From Isoetes taiwanensis (lineage: Eukaryota > Streptophyta > Lycopodiopsida > Isoetales > Isoetaceae), in the NCBI GenBank assembly GCA_021234155.1, contig JAJEKV010000431.1:62001-126000 (forward strand): a stretch of 64,000 bases of DNA. Direction: 5' to 3'. This document shows positions 11,867 to 24,460 of this stretch, piece after piece. How positions within the stretch are numbered: the stretch's first letter is position 1; each line of letters starts with the position of its first letter. The notes below the pieces were generated by a model. The model had not been told where the DNA came from. It saw only the letters and a list, made by a program, of their open reading frames with translations, and made no database searches. Position numbers and translations under genes: made by a program.

Positions 11867-12316
11867 GGACGTCCGTATTTAGAGTCCGGGATGTGGTATT
11901 TCCGGACTTTCTTGGTGGTATTTCGACATCCGTTATCAGCCGATGGTATTTCCGCCAAAAGTGGTATTTCCTACCAAAAGAGTGGTATTTCCGCCAAAAG
12001 TGGTATTTGGACAAAACCAAGCGCCGAACCGGAAAGCGGAAATCTTTGGTCTGGATCGTTTGCAGCTCAGGTGCGGGCGGGTTGAACTGCTTCAAAAGCC
12101 CTTCTAATCACTTTGTCCGCCTCTTTAACGTTAGTTTGATGAAGAGAGGAAGCCGATTTGAGCCTGTGATAGAGCCGGATTGATCCAAAAATGCCCCAAA
12201 ACAGTTGATTCTGGGCTTGAAACCGTGAAGTTACAAATGGCTGATAACGGGTGGCCAGAAATACCACAAAAAAAGTCCTGAAATACCACATCCCGGGACT
12301 CTAAATACGGCGGTCC
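11867..12316. mobile_element. MULE-type MITE (copy 1), 450 bp
   Basis: Terminal inverted repeats of about 75 bp begin GGACGTCCGTATTTAGAG at the left and the near-complement at the right, and are flanked by a perfect 9-bp direct repeat AAAGCTGCC (11858-11866 and 12317-12325). Long TIRs with a 9-bp target duplication are typical of Mutator-like MITEs. The interior matches the MITE at 53264-53694 in opposite orientation, including the block containing GTTGATTCTGGGCTTG. Confidence 0.85.
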
Positions 12317-12325
12317 AAAGCTGCC

Positions 12326-15300
12326 ATATTCGCACGCCTATGGAATGCTTCGCTTCTTACATCCTAAAAGTTGCAAAATGGTTGTTGCCCGCTTGTCGCT
12401 GGTCCGAAAGCTTCTGCGATTGCTATGCCTCAAATAACTTGAAGCTGCCTTTATTCTACCGTAAGTAGATATGTCTTTATGCATTTTACAATATACTACC
12501 ATAGATTTTTGTTTGTACAGACAACGTTAATGGGTGGTGAAACAATCAATCGTGATATTGACTTTCTTTGTAAATTCCGGTGGAATTTGCCCGGTTACTA
12601 GTTTACGAGTATGATTGTTAGTCACTTGGTTAGATTTAAAAATGCAGATTAGGGTAAGTGATTCCCAAATGTCAACTTAATTAGCCATTTGTCTATGTTT
12701 AATGCTCTTTAGAGGTGTTGATGTTCAAGTCTATTTGATTAAGCCGTTCATCTTTTTAGGGTTTGTATAGGTGGTGTAAGATGAGCACTTTCATGGTGCC
12801 GCGCCGTAAACGGGGGCTTAGTATGGCCTTGGCCCTTACGCCTCGAGTATGCTCGGTCGGTCGGCCCCCAAGATCTCAAGGTGCCGGTGGTGGCCCTTGT
12901 TTCCCTATGTTATTAATGGGTGATCTTTCAATGTTCTTGATGCTTTATCAATACCTTCTCATTCATTATAGCATGGGAATTTTCATGCAAGCGATTGAGA
13001 ATTGAAAGCTTATTGTCTTCTAATATAAGATATGTTGTGTAAAATTGTCATAGGTAATGTAGTTGTGCATATAGAAGTCGTTTTCTTATTCAAATTGCAT
13101 TTGAATGCCGATTTTTCCAATGGTCTTGTAGAAGATTATTGTTCTACTTAGTTATTTAAGTATGCAGTGTCAGTGAAAGAGCATGTGATAGAGCGGGGAC
13201 ATTTTAGATTTGCCACCACATCAAGTCATCTTATCTCCAATAATCCGGTCTTATTCCTAGAACATCGAACGACTCTCTCCCTTGGACACATTTCAACCGC
13301 CTCCAAGGTCTTTGCCATATGATGCAGATTTTAAGGTACATTAGAGTGCGAAGAGATGGTCTTTATTTGCATTTCTTTTTTATAGCTTCAAATGCGTTCT
13401 TCATTGAGGGCCTTGCAACTATTGCCTAGGTGAATGCGAGCCTTTGAAGAAGCAGAGCATGAGGTAAATATGCCTAGGTTGTATTTCAGGTTCCATACTA
13501 CTTAATTTGGCATATCATTTTGCTTCTCTGTTGTTGAGGACCATTAACTCCTCATATTGGTAATAATTGAGATAAATATCGTAATATGGGAACATTATCT
13601 GCTTGGCCGACCACTTTTTCAAAGACAATGATTAAATGACAACCAGTTTTACTTCAAAACTTTGCTACGTTGGTGCTATTTTCAATGTTGTGAGAATGGA
13701 CAGAAATATGAACTTAGCTTATTCACCATAGGGTAATACGATGAAGCCGATGTTTTTACTTACTCTTGGCCCACATTCACTAGTTGCAGGCAACTATGTG
13801 AAGGCAAGCCCACCCTCAAGTACGTATGTAACAGTCTCATTACCTGTTTCCATGCAACAAATCCATGCAACAAATCGTTTCATGCCATATCTTCAAGCTG
13901 TAAAGGCAAAGTATTAAAAGAACTATTGCTTGCACCTGTATTTCTAAAAGTAAGGCATGCGTTTATCTTTTGCAAAGGCAAGATTTTGACATACAATGTT
14001 GTATAAGTAGGTGCCATTTTTTGTTGCGTCGGTCGTTCGTACTAAAGTTTGCACACATTGAGAATTGTGTAGGAGCAAGTATTAAAGCTATTCAAAGCTA
14101 TTTGGGTCCTCTGCATGTGTATCTTCTCTTTTTTTAATAATAACTCAAGTATTGTGTAGAAGAGATGGATTGTGCAAGGTTCAACCCTTTGGAATTTTCA
14201 AGTCACTCTTGTTAGTTAATTTAGGTAACAATATTGCCAAGCCAGGAGTAGTTTAGAATAGAGTGACGATCAAAAACTTTATTGAAATCCCCAACTAGAT
14301 GAATATGCATTTCAATAACATATGCAAAATAGCAAGAGCAAATTATAGCAGAGTTGTAGGACCATCATAAATGTAGGACCACCAAGAGAAGTTGTTGATG
14401 CAGCTGTGTACTTGTTATCTGCAAGGTACATTCTTGATGCATTTAAATGGAGGAAAGAAGCGCGGACATCCATTCTTTCAAAGTCTCCTAACGAATATTG
14501 ATAGGAGATTCAAAATGTACAAGGTGAAATGCTCAAATTGGGCCCAACATATCAACTTTTTGTATTCATGTTCAAATGTCTATACAATTTTAGGATTCTA
14601 GCACATTATGTAGTCTTTTGGCTGATGTGGTTAATTTGTCCTTGGGTTGCATAGAAGCAGCTTATGATCCTTTTTCTAGATTCTCTTGATAGTATGCGAG
14701 TTTGTCTAGTCATATGGTGCAAGTTTCTCTTTTAAAGATAAGCTTGTTGATTGTCGAGGTGTCTATCCACCCACGTTGACTCATCAACAAAAGTCATTTT
14801 GAAGCCAGAGCTCATATCTATTGTATTAATTGGCATTTTCCTTTATAATTTTAATTGTCGGATGTTGGTTAAGCTCTTACATGTCCGATAGACTTTTGGT
14901 CGCCGTGGATGTTAAAAACCAATTCAATTTATAAACATATGAATACTCGTTGCTTCGTTTGTGCTAATATGGCATGTGTATTTCACCGAGACTCTCTCCG
15001 AGACAGTGCCCAGATTGTAACGCATTTCGTGCAGGTCGAAACTTACCCGGCAAAGAATTTTGTTAATCGTTATAGTTACGACCATAGTTCATTGGGGCTA
15101 AGAGTGTATTAAGAGCATGTCTAATGGGACCACCATCTTGAGATGAACACGACATGGTAGATGATGGGAGGATTGAATTGTTGGTATATGGCAGAGCTTG
15201 AGGTATCAGAAGCATAATGGCGAAGGGAATTGGTTGAGAAGACCCAGTGGTAGAGTAATCATAAAGCAAAGGATTAGAGCATTGCCAAAATTGCAAGGCA

Positions 15301-16428
15301 TGATATTCACCAAAAATGGGCAGAGTTTGCTTCGTTATCGTAGAGTCATCAGATGAAATCTAATTGCAAGTCTCCATTCTAATAGACAATGGTCAGCTGC
15401 ATTGAATGGCCATCGGGCAAAGGGTTTAGCTTAAAACTTCATGAGTTTGGGCTGGATGCATGCTGCCATTCCTGCCATTCTTAATCTTGAATTTTGTTCC
15501 CATATTTCGTAAACCATAGTTCATAGACCCATTGATAGTACAAAAACTAGGGTCTAATCTAGCCAAGTCCATACTCCTAACTTGGTCACTTAACCGAAGC
15601 TAGAGAAATTCTGTCCTGGCACTACCCAGGCCCTAAACCAAATGAGTCCAACAAGAGTACTAAATAAGCTCAATATTTGTCTGAAGCTGTTCATTATTTT
15701 CACATAAACAAGTTTTTCCTTTCAACATGCAGCATTATTGAAAGTATATCTTTATAAAGCAAAAAGTGTAGTAGAAATAAAAAATAGTTTTACATTTCAT
15801 TCTTTACCAGAAAGTATGGTATAATACTTATCCAAGCCGATCATAATCCTAGTGTTCACATTTCCAGCTCATGTGCAAATATTCCATTCTTTTTTTCGTC
15901 AACAGCTTCCCTGAAAGCAAAGGAGAGACAATTGGAGGAGAGAACCCGTACCTGCAGCCAATCATGCAAACGTTAGCAGTAATCCCGGTAACGATGCAAG
16001 GGCCAAAAGGTACATTGGTCTCTCCGGTTTATCACCGATCACCAATTGTATCCTTTTGCCCCGAAAGAAACCATTAATCGAGAAAGAGAAATGGAATTAT
16101 AACATAAATGTTTTCAAATCAATAAGTTTTTCGGATTTGCTATTTTATACAACTAACATGTTTAGTGCATTCCATGTATAAACATAGTGCATCCAGTCTA
16201 TAATAATTTCTAGTTTCAGCAATTGCAAATATTGTCTAAGTTTAAGCCCTAGACCATGTCTTGAAAAGAGGGCAATAAATATTTTTTCCAGGAAAAACAA
16301 GCATACAAATGCAAGGAAATTCCCATATATCATAACTAGTATACTCATGAAGCATGAATCCGTTTATATCTTTTTATTTTAGCCCGAGGCATGTTCATGT
16401 AATCAAAGTACATAGGTAGCATTAACCT
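12326..16428. other. Gene-poor interval
   Basis: AT-rich DNA with only short ORFs. An exon-like piece on the plus strand at about 15896-15975 follows an acceptor (tttcgtcaacag) and is open in two frames, but it joins to nothing I recognise. 15547-15688 is one arm of an inverted pair with 27136-27275. Confidence 0.4.
15547..15688 (+). repeat. Inverted-pair partner of 27136-27275
   Basis: Begins CTAGGGTCTAATCTAGCC and continues through 'cactacc.gg.ccctaaaccaaatgagtcc'. The reverse complement of 27136-27275 matches along about 140 bp. The short phrase 'gcctagggtctaatct' also forms the left edge of the palindromic array at 19397-19414. Confidence 0.75.
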
Positions 16429-16717
16429 TTAATGTAGCACTCCAAGAATGTCTCGAAGCTCCATTATCCAAGTATGAGAGTTCAAGGTTATTTCATTTCT
16501 TGCTTGACCTTCCCAAGGCAGCATAATATCATCATAGCTGGCTGCCCCAAACTGTAGCAGAATAGCAAAAAAGGTTTTAAGGCAATATATGCCTACATCC
16601 GTTATTATTATGATCAATAACAATTAGTAATCACAACTCAAACCTGAACCGCCTCGACTAGTTTTGCATTCACTAGTTTAGCTTCATTGGCTATGTCATC
16701 CGGGTCGAAAATCTCTT
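16429..16717 (-). CDS. Last two exons of an unrecognised host gene
   Basis: Two exons join in frame on the minus strand. The first runs 16717-16644 (acceptor tttttag, donor cag|gtttga; 74 nt, entering in phase 1). The second runs 16551-16429 (acceptor ctacag; 40 codons and stop). The encoded tail is about 65 residues, acidic then amphipathic, with segments EIFDPDDIANEAKLVNAK and SYDDIMLPWEGQARNEITL and the end RDILGVLH. Exon lengths and phases fit exactly, and the peptide is protein-like throughout, so I believe it is coding. I do not recognise the family, and upstream exons between 16720 and 17400 could not be resolved. Confidence 0.6.
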
Positions 16718-18846
16718 CTAAAAAGCAACAATGTAATTAATGAGTCTAGAACCATCACCTGCCTTTATATCAAGGATCGAAACCTAGTAGCCAGGCTTTT
16801 GGTACAGCCAAAACCTACACATACATGGCCAGTTCTGTGTCTTGCTAAGTAGCCATAATTATCTGATAGGAACAGATGATAAAAGCAAACAAATGTGTTG
16901 GTTCTCTGCCATTGCTTATCAAATAGTACAGAGAATAGAAAATACCTCATGGCATATCCAAGTTGCCATTCTACCAAATTCGACCAGCCTAATGTTGGCA
17001 ATGGCAAAGAATATTAACCAATCTTCTTACATCCATCAATTTGTGATAGAGCAACAAGCCTAAGTATAGATCCAGCATTTTATCCAGCTGCAAGGCAGAT
17101 CCGGCATACAGGGCATAAAGACACCAAGCCGATTTTGAGAGCTAGGTAGATCCGGGATGCTGAAACCCTTTGGGCGGCCATGTCCGAGCAAATCCGAACA
17201 TTCCATAGTAATCCGGCCATTTTTGCATGAGAATCCGGTTTGCTATCACATAGTATGCAAGCAGATGCGAATCCAGATACAGCACGCCAGTTTTGGCCTC
17301 TCTGAATATAGATCCATGTGGCCAACAATCATGCAATCGGCCATGTAGCCGCTTGGCTTTAGGCAAAAACCTAAATCGATTTCTATGTTGCCCTAAATCA
17401 ATTTCCAAAGTACTTTGAATCAATTATCAGAAATACCCATTTAAAAGTTATTTTTAAAGGGTAAACATTTACTATACTTTATATTTGTGCTTTCTGATTT
17501 GCTTCACATGGCCACTAAATCAAAGGTGAAACTTGGCCCCAATGTTCTTAGCGGAATATCCACCCAAAACCATAGTATTTGCAACCATGAACCATAGGAC
17601 TTACGTTTTCTAACCGTAAGCCAAATTGCATTGTAAGCCAAATTGCATTAAAGGCCACCGCGGCCAGAAATGTGTTGTGCAGAGCCCCAAATCTCTAAAA
17701 GTCTCAACCATAGCATCTTGACAAAACAATACTCATTATCAAAGGTCCCAAAAGGTCTCATGTAGTCCAACACATGAGAGGCAATGGTGGTCAAAGATAA
17801 AAAATTCCCTTTGCCATTTTACCTCGCCTTGTTCCCCATGCACCTCTCGTGCATGTGGTGAAGTAACCCAAAAAATATGCAACAAATGATGTGCATGCAT
17901 TCTAGATATAGCAAAAAGCAAAAAGTGCTAAAGCAACAAGTGGCTAATGTGCAAAAGCCACATGCATGCAAGTAAAGATTGCTTTTTAAGCCATTCTTTA
18001 CAAAACCGTTTTTAAGTTAAGGCAAATATAAACCTAAGACCACATAGGACCATAGGCAGACCCACATCTTTACAAGCAATATGTCGCTTCCAAGTAGCAT
18101 AAGCATATTGCTTATATCTACTCTAAATATATTTTTTTGTGTCCTTTACACAATGTGGCCAAACCAAGCATGTCTTTTATAAGTGTGTGTGTACATGTTT
18201 TTGCATTTTAAATATGGTGCTCTATTGCACCCATACAAGAAAATAGTCAGAGTACACCATTGTTAATTTTATGCCACAAAACAATAGCTTTCAACAGTAT
18301 AAGAATTCAATTTGGTGGTTCTATGTGGATCTGATTGGAAGCTATGTGGATCTCAATGGAAATCTTGGAAGCTTTGCAAGGAGCTCCGGACACTATTTAG
18401 CTCTAGTAATTGAGCGCCAAAGGGGGAGTTCAAGACCACTCAAACCGGTCCGAGTTTCTACATATCTTTGTATCTAGCTCATATGTTTCAGCTAGCTCTA
18501 GTATTTTGAGCTTATTTTGTGGGAGTCCAAGACCTCTCAAATCGATTGAGCTTCCACAAATGTTGTAACCGGCTAATGTGTTTATACTTGTGCCCAAAAT
18601 ATTGTTTTTTGACCAAGTGTGTGTACATGTTTTTGCACTTCAAGATATTGTTCTATTGCATCCATACAAAGAAAAGTACAGTGGTGCCATAGCAAATTAG
18701 GCCACCAATGCAATAAAGGAGACTACATAACTCTTAGTATTTTGAGCCGGTGTAGTGAGAGTACTTGACATCTCCTCATGGGTGGTATGAGCTTCACAAG
18801 TCTTTTGTAATCCAGCTCTTGTGTCTTAAACAAATCTCCAACTTTG
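16718..18846. repeat. Gene-poor interval with a diverged tandem duplication
   Basis: No gene was recognised beyond possible upstream exons of the 16.4 kb gene. The segments at about 18180-18260 and 18618-18690 share 'gtgtgtacatgtttttgca' and 'ctattgca.ccatacaa', which indicates a diverged duplication with a period of about 440 bp. Confidence 0.45.
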
Positions 18847-19396
18847 TTATATATATTTATATTTATATATATATATAGCAACCTACCTCCTACCGCAGAA
18901 GTAGGGTCCTAAAAAAGAACATTAGGTGTATTGCTAGGTAGGCAGGGGGTACCTAGCATGCTAGGAGACCCTACGTTACATAAATCAAAAATGTAAAAGC
19001 TAAAAGATAAATCACATAGCGAGATATTCATACCTTTATGGTGGAGTGCTCAAGTTTCAAGGCGCCCAATTTTTTAATGTTCATAAACCATAGAAATCGT
19101 CATCATTCGTGCGTGGCTAATACTTTTCATTTTTGAAATTTCCCAATGCATTAGTAAATAGCAAAACATAGCAAAACCGTAAGTAAGTAGCAAACAAGTA
19201 ATAGCCAATGTAATCCAGAAACGGTAAGCAAGTAGCAAACAAGTATTAGCCAATGTAACAGTAGAGCGGTGCCAATGGAAAACATAATGTTCAATAAATC
19301 ACGAGAGGTGCACTGTGTTCAATTAATTCAGGTGGACTCAAAAGGATAGAGTTTCATATCCTTGAATATGATAACAGATGTTTCAGCATATATACT
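18847..19396 (-). mobile_element. Fragment with PLE-like 3' end
   Basis: A TA tract is followed by 'cctacctcc' and a strongly structured segment. GTAGGGTC (18901-18908) pairs with GACCCTAC (18967-18974), enclosing TGCTAGGTA/TACCTAGCA. The next segment contains CATACCTTTATGGTGGAGTGCTC, matching the 'gtcatacc.gtat...gagtgcc' order that follows the terminal structure in the 4.6 kb elements. It looks like the truncated 3' part of a third, more distant member of this family. The fold here is nested rather than clearly pseudoknotted. Confidence 0.5.
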
Positions 19397-20317
19397 TTCC
19401 TTTTGCCTAGGGTCTAATCTTCTGGGTTGGTAGCAACCAGCTGGGTTTTGCCCAACGGATGTCTGGTGAGTTGGTATAGGCCTAGTAATGCCAAAATAAA
19501 TGTGCACTTGGTCGGGGGTTCAAACCCGGCCAGTGTATGTTTATATTTGGGAGTTGGTTACTGGGGTTATACGGCCATGATCCTCGACGTGGTAGAACTT
19601 GTGCCTATACGTGTCCTCCACTTTGGTTGCCTTGACCGGCAGTAGGATATTTCTAGCTAGTCTGTACAAGATGATATTCTAGTGACAAGACTAGTCTAGC
19701 TGGACCAAAAATAAAAAATACAAAAATTTCCGTGACTTCCTAAGGTGGGAGATATCCTGCCTACAAAGTGTGCATGTATGGCTAAAGTTTTGCCCAACGG
19801 ATGTGTGGTGAGTTGGTATAGGCCTAGTAATGCCAAAATAAATGTGCACTTGGTGGGGTTCAAACCCGGCCGCTGTATGTTTATATTTGGGAGTTGGTTC
19901 TTGGGGTTATCTGACCATGATCCCCGACGCGTGGTAGAACTTGTGCCTATATCGTGTCCTCCACTTTGGTTGCCTTGACAGCGATGGGATATTTCTAGCT
20001 AGTCCGTACAAGATGATATTCTAGTGACAAGACTAGTCTAGCTCGACCAAAAATAAAAAAATACAAAAATTTCCGCGGACTTCCTAAGGTAGGAGATATC
20101 CCGCCTACAAAGTGTGCATGTATGGCAAAAGTTTTGCCCAAGCGGATGTGTGGTGAGTTGGTATAGGCCTAGTAATGCCAAAATAAATATGCACTTGGTG
20201 GGGTTCAAACCCGCCGGTGTATGTTTATATTTGGGAGTTGATTCTTGGGGTTATACGACCATGATCCCCGACGTGGTAGAACTTGTGCCTACATGCATTG
20301 GTCGGGATCATGGATTT

Positions 20318-20794
20318 TTATTATTGGCCACAAAAGAACTTGTGCATATTTCTTTGTCTTGAAAAAATTAATAAAAAAAAAATCCGATTCCACGCTAGCC
20401 ATAGCAAAAGCCAACTAGCCATGACATCTACTCGGGTCAATCCCGATGTAGTATTATATTCGCCCACATCTAGATCATAAATCTAGAGTGGCATTTGTAT
20501 TCCGAGACTCAAGTATATAGTACATATCCTAACCGTAAAACATACTCCAGAAAAACAAGAATTATAGAGACCCCAATGTAGAATCATTTTAATATTAGCC
20601 TATGGCCTCTTCTCAATAATTCGAGTGCATTTGGTCATCAAAACCAAAGTAAACAGTTTCAGTTCAATATTAAAGTGTAGAATATTGAGCCACTAGCTTG
20701 CAAATCCAGCATATTTTTCAAGGGATATACTACTGCAAATACACCTTTTCAATCATTTGTCAAAGTGCATATAAAAGATAAACTTCCTATATTG
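20318..20794 (+). repeat. Direct repeat X1 (477 bp) inside the array
   Basis: Near-identical to 21117-21591. It includes a short A-rich run after 'attaat' and a body that starts near 'cacgctagccatagc'. Together X1 and X2 flank a 95-codon ORF. I saw no primer-binding site after X1, so calling these LTRs is not supported. Confidence 0.8.
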
Positions 20795-20807
20795 AGAAAG
20801 TGCACAT

Positions 20808-21095
20808 ATGAGGTTGTCTGTTCTACCAACTCTACCAGATGAAAATCAAGAGTTAGGAGCTAAATCATCATCAGATTTTGCCAAGATGACATCCTCTGAG
20901 ATACAGCCTCCTTTTACAAGCTCTCTGGAAGATGAAGCTACCTTTGCAGAGCTCAAAGAAGTAGCTCTAGCTACTATTCCTGAAGAGACTGTTGACACCA
21001 GCAAAGATAAAACTGTGCCAAAGGAGCAAACTGAAGAGATAGAAAAAAGTGAGACGAGCAAACCACACACTGAGGACTTCGATTTAGACCTCTGA
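20808..21095 (+). CDS. 95-codon acidic ORF between direct repeats
   Basis: An ATG-initiated ORF of 95 codons lies in the gap between X1 and X2. The product is hydrophilic and acidic, rich in Ser, Thr, Glu and Lys, with segments TSSEIQPPFTSSLEDEA and PKEQTEEIEKSETS and the C-terminus FDLDL. It has no signal peptide, membrane segment or motif I recognise. It is followed within 90 bp by 'attaat' and a 13-base A run, as in a reverse-transcribed mRNA end. It may be the tail of a host protein carried in by retroposition; the ATG may not be its original start. It is unlike everything around it in the array. Confidence 0.45.
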   Translation: MRLSVLPTLPDENQELGAKSSSDFAKMTSSEIQPPFTSSLEDEATFAELKEVALATIPEETVDTSKDKTVPKEQTEEIEKSETSKPHTEDFDLDL

Positions 21096-21116
21096 GTTTT
21101 CTTTTGCTATATTATT

Positions 21117-21591
21117 TATTATTGGCCACAAAATACTGCCATATTTACTGTACTGAAAGAAATTAATAAAAAAAAAAAAATCCAGTCCACGCTAGCCATA
21201 GCAAAAGCCAACTAGCCATGACATCTACTCAGGTCAATCCCCGATGTAGTATTATCTGCCCACATCTAGATCATAAATCTAGAGTGGCATTTGTATTCCG
21301 AGACTCAAGTATATAGTACATATCCTAACCGTAAAACATACTCCAGAAAAACAAGAATTATAGAGACCCCAATGTAGAATCATTTTAATATTAGCCTATG
21401 GCCTCTTCTCAATAATTCGAGTGCATTTGGTCATCAAAACCAAAGTAAACAGTTTCAGTTCAATATTAAAGTGTAGAATATTGAGCCACTAGCTTGCAAA
21501 TCCAGCATATTTTTCAAGGGATATACTACTGCAAATACACCTTTTCAATCATTTGTCAAAGTGCATATAAAAGATAAACTTCCTATATTGA
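21117..21591 (+). repeat. Direct repeat X2 (475 bp) inside the array
   Basis: Second copy of X1. It ends at 'cttcctatattga', after which the 340-bp array unit resumes at 'caaagtgtgcatg'. Few differences separate X1 and X2, so the duplication is young. Confidence 0.8.
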
Positions 21592-24250
21592 CAAAGTGTG
21601 CATGTATGGCTAAAGTTTTGCCCAACGGATGTGTGGTGAGTTGGTATAGGTCTAGTAATGCCAAAATAAATGTGCACTTGGTCAGGGGTTCAAACCCGCC
21701 GGTGTATGTTTATATTTGGGAGTTCAAAGAAGGTTATACAGCCATGATCCCCCGACGTGGTAGAACTTAAGCCCATAATCGTGTCCTCCACTTTGGTTGC
21801 CTTGACCGAGCAAACCACACACCGAGGATATTTCTAGCTAGTTTTCTACAAGATGATATTCTAGTGACAAGACTAGTCTATTTGGACCATAAACAAAAAT
21901 ACAAAAAAAATGCGACTTCCTAAGGCAAAAGATATCCCTGCCACAAAAGTGTGCATGTCAATGGCTAAAGTTTTGCCCAATCGGATGTGTGGTGAGTTGG
22001 TATAGGCCTAGTAATGCCAAAATAAATGTGCACTTGGTCTAGGGGTTCCAAACATACGGTGTATGTTTATATTTGGGAGTTGATTGTTGGGTTATATAGG
22101 CCATGATCCCAAGCGTGGTAGAACTTGGTCCTCAAAATCGTGTCCTCCACTTTGGTTGCCTTGGCCGGTGTAGGATATTTCTAGCTAGTGCGTACAAGAT
22201 GATATTCTAGTGACAAGACTAGTCTAATGGACCATAAACAAAAATACAAAAATGCATACTAAAAGATAAGGAGATATCCGCCTACAAAGTGTGCATGTAT
22301 GGCTAAAGTTTTGCCCAACGGATGTGTGGTGAGTTGGTATAGGCCTAGTAATGCCAAAATAAATGTGCACTTGGTCGGGGGTTCAAACCCGGCCAGTGTA
22401 TGTTTATATTTGGGAGTTGATTACTGGGGTTATACGGCCATGATCCCCGACGTGGTAGAACTTAAGCCTATCGTGTCCTCCACTTTGGTTGCCTTGGCCG
22501 TGATGGGATATTTCTAGCTAGTCTGTACAAGATGATATTCTAGTGACAAGACTAGTCTATTTGGACCATAAACAAAAATACAAAAATTTGTGACTTCTGA
22601 CTTAAAAGGCAGGAGATATCCGCCTACAAAGTGTGCATGTATGGCTAAAGTTTTGCCTAACGGATGTGTGGTGAGTTGGTATAGGCCTAGTAATGCCAAA
22701 ATAAATGTGCACTTGGTGGGGGTTCAAACCGGCCAGTGTATGTTTATATTTGGGAGTTGATTACTGGGGTTATACGGCCATGATCCCCGACGTGGTAGAA
22801 CTTAAGCCTATCGTGTCCTCCACTTTGGTTGCCTTGACCGGCGTTGGGATGTTTTTCTAGCTAGTGCGTACAAGATGATATTCTAGTGACAAGACTAGTC
22901 TAGTTTGGACCATAAACAAAAATACAAAAATGCTCGTGACTTCTAAAAGGCGAGGGAGATATCACGCCTACAAAGTGTGCATGGCTAAAAGTTTTGCCCA
23001 GCGGATGTGTGGTGAGTTGGTATAGGCCTAGTAATGCCAAAATAAATGTGCACTTGGTGGGGGGTTCAACCCGGCCGATGTATGTTTATATTTGGGGAGT
23101 TGATTCTTTGGGGGTTATCTCGGCCATGATCCCAAGCGTGGTAGAACTTAAGCCTATATCGTGTCCTCCACTTTGGTTGCCTTGGCCGGCGATAGGATAT
23201 TTCTAGCTAATGCAGTACAAGATGATATTCTAGTGACAAGACTAGTCTAATTGGACCATAAACAAAAATACAAAAATTTAGTGACTTCCTAAAGGCGGGA
23301 GATATCGCCTACAAAGTGTGCATGTATGGCTAAAGAAGTTTTGCCCAACGGATGTGTGGTGAGTTGGTATAGGCCTAGTAATGCCAAAAAATAAATATGC
23401 ACTTGGTGGGGGGTTCAAACGGTGTATGTTTATATTTGGGAGTTGATTCTTTGGGGTTATCGACCCATGATCCCAAGCGTGGTAGAACTTAAGCCTATCG
23501 TGTCCTCCACTTTGGTTGCCTTGGCCGTGATGGGATATTTCTAGCTAATGCGTACAAGATGATATTCTAGTGACAAGACTAGTCTGGCTGGACCAAAATA
23601 AAAAATACAAAAATTTCCGTGACTTCCCCAAAGTAGGGAGATATCCTGCCTACAAAGTGTGCATGTATGGCTAAAGTTTTGCCCAGCGGATGTGTGGTGA
23701 GTTGGTATAGGCCTAGTAATGCCAAAATAAATATGCACTTGGTGGGGGTTCAAACCCGGCCGGTGTATGTTTATATTTGGGAGTTGATTCTTTGGGGTGC
23801 TCTGACCCATGATCCCGGCGTGGTAGAACTTGTGCCTATCGTGTCCTCCACTTTGGTTGCCTTGGCCGTGATGGGATATTTCTAGCTAGATGCGTACAAG
23901 ATGATATTCTAGTGACAAGACTAGTCAAATTTGGACCAAAAATAAAAAAATACAAAAATTTAGTGACTTCCTAAAGGGGAGATATCACGCCTACAAAGTG
24001 TGCATGTATGGCTAAAGTTTTGCCCAGCGGATGTGGTGAGTTGGTATAGGCCTAGTAATGCCAAAATAAATATGCACTTGGTGGGGGTTCAAACCCGGCG
24101 GTGTATGTTTATATTTGGGAGTTAATTCTTCGGGTTATCGGCCATGATCCGACGTGGTAGAACTTGTGCCTATAAAGTCCTCCTCACTTTAGTTGCCTTG
24201 ACAGCGATGGGATATTTCTACCAAAACAAAAAGACATGTTTATGGTCAAG

Positions 24251-24460
24251 ACTAGACTAGTCTTGTCACTAGAAAATAAAAATTGTAAAAATTAGCGTAG
24301 AAATATCCTGGCCGGCCAAGGCAACAAAGTGTGACATGTATGGCTTAAAGTTTTACCACGCCGGGGATCATGGTGAGTTGGTAAGGCCTAGAATCAATCC
24401 CAAAATAAATATGCACTTGGTGGGGGTTCAACCCGGCACTGCAGGTGCATGTTTATTTAT
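24251..24460. repeat. Mosaic centre of the palindromic array
   Basis: Short pieces of the 340-bp unit in both orientations are joined here (for example 'ccaaggcaac' in inverted sense followed by 'ggtgagttggtaaggcctag' in forward sense). This is the turning point between the forward and inverted arms. Confidence 0.65.

Larger units (their letters stand above)
19407..24250 (+). repeat. Forward arm of palindromic tRNA-like repeat array
   Basis: About eleven direct units of roughly 340 bp start with GCCCAACGGATGTGTGG at or near 19450, 19792, 20139, 21618, 21975, 22312, 22652, 22997, 23343, 23684 and 24024. Each has a pol III-like A box (TGGTGAGTTGG, 22327-22337 in one unit) and B box (GGTTCAAACCC, 22380-22390), as in tRNA-derived SINEs. 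The array starts with 'ttctgggttggtagcaacc', mirrored at the far end (26588-26632). Units differ mostly at CNG triplets. An unrelated 1.3 kb block is inserted at about 20300-21591. Confidence 0.8.

Noticed and set aside
20318-21591. LTR retrotransposon in miniature
   Set aside because: The direct repeats are flanked by no clear target duplication, do not have TG...CA ends, and no primer-binding site follows the first repeat.
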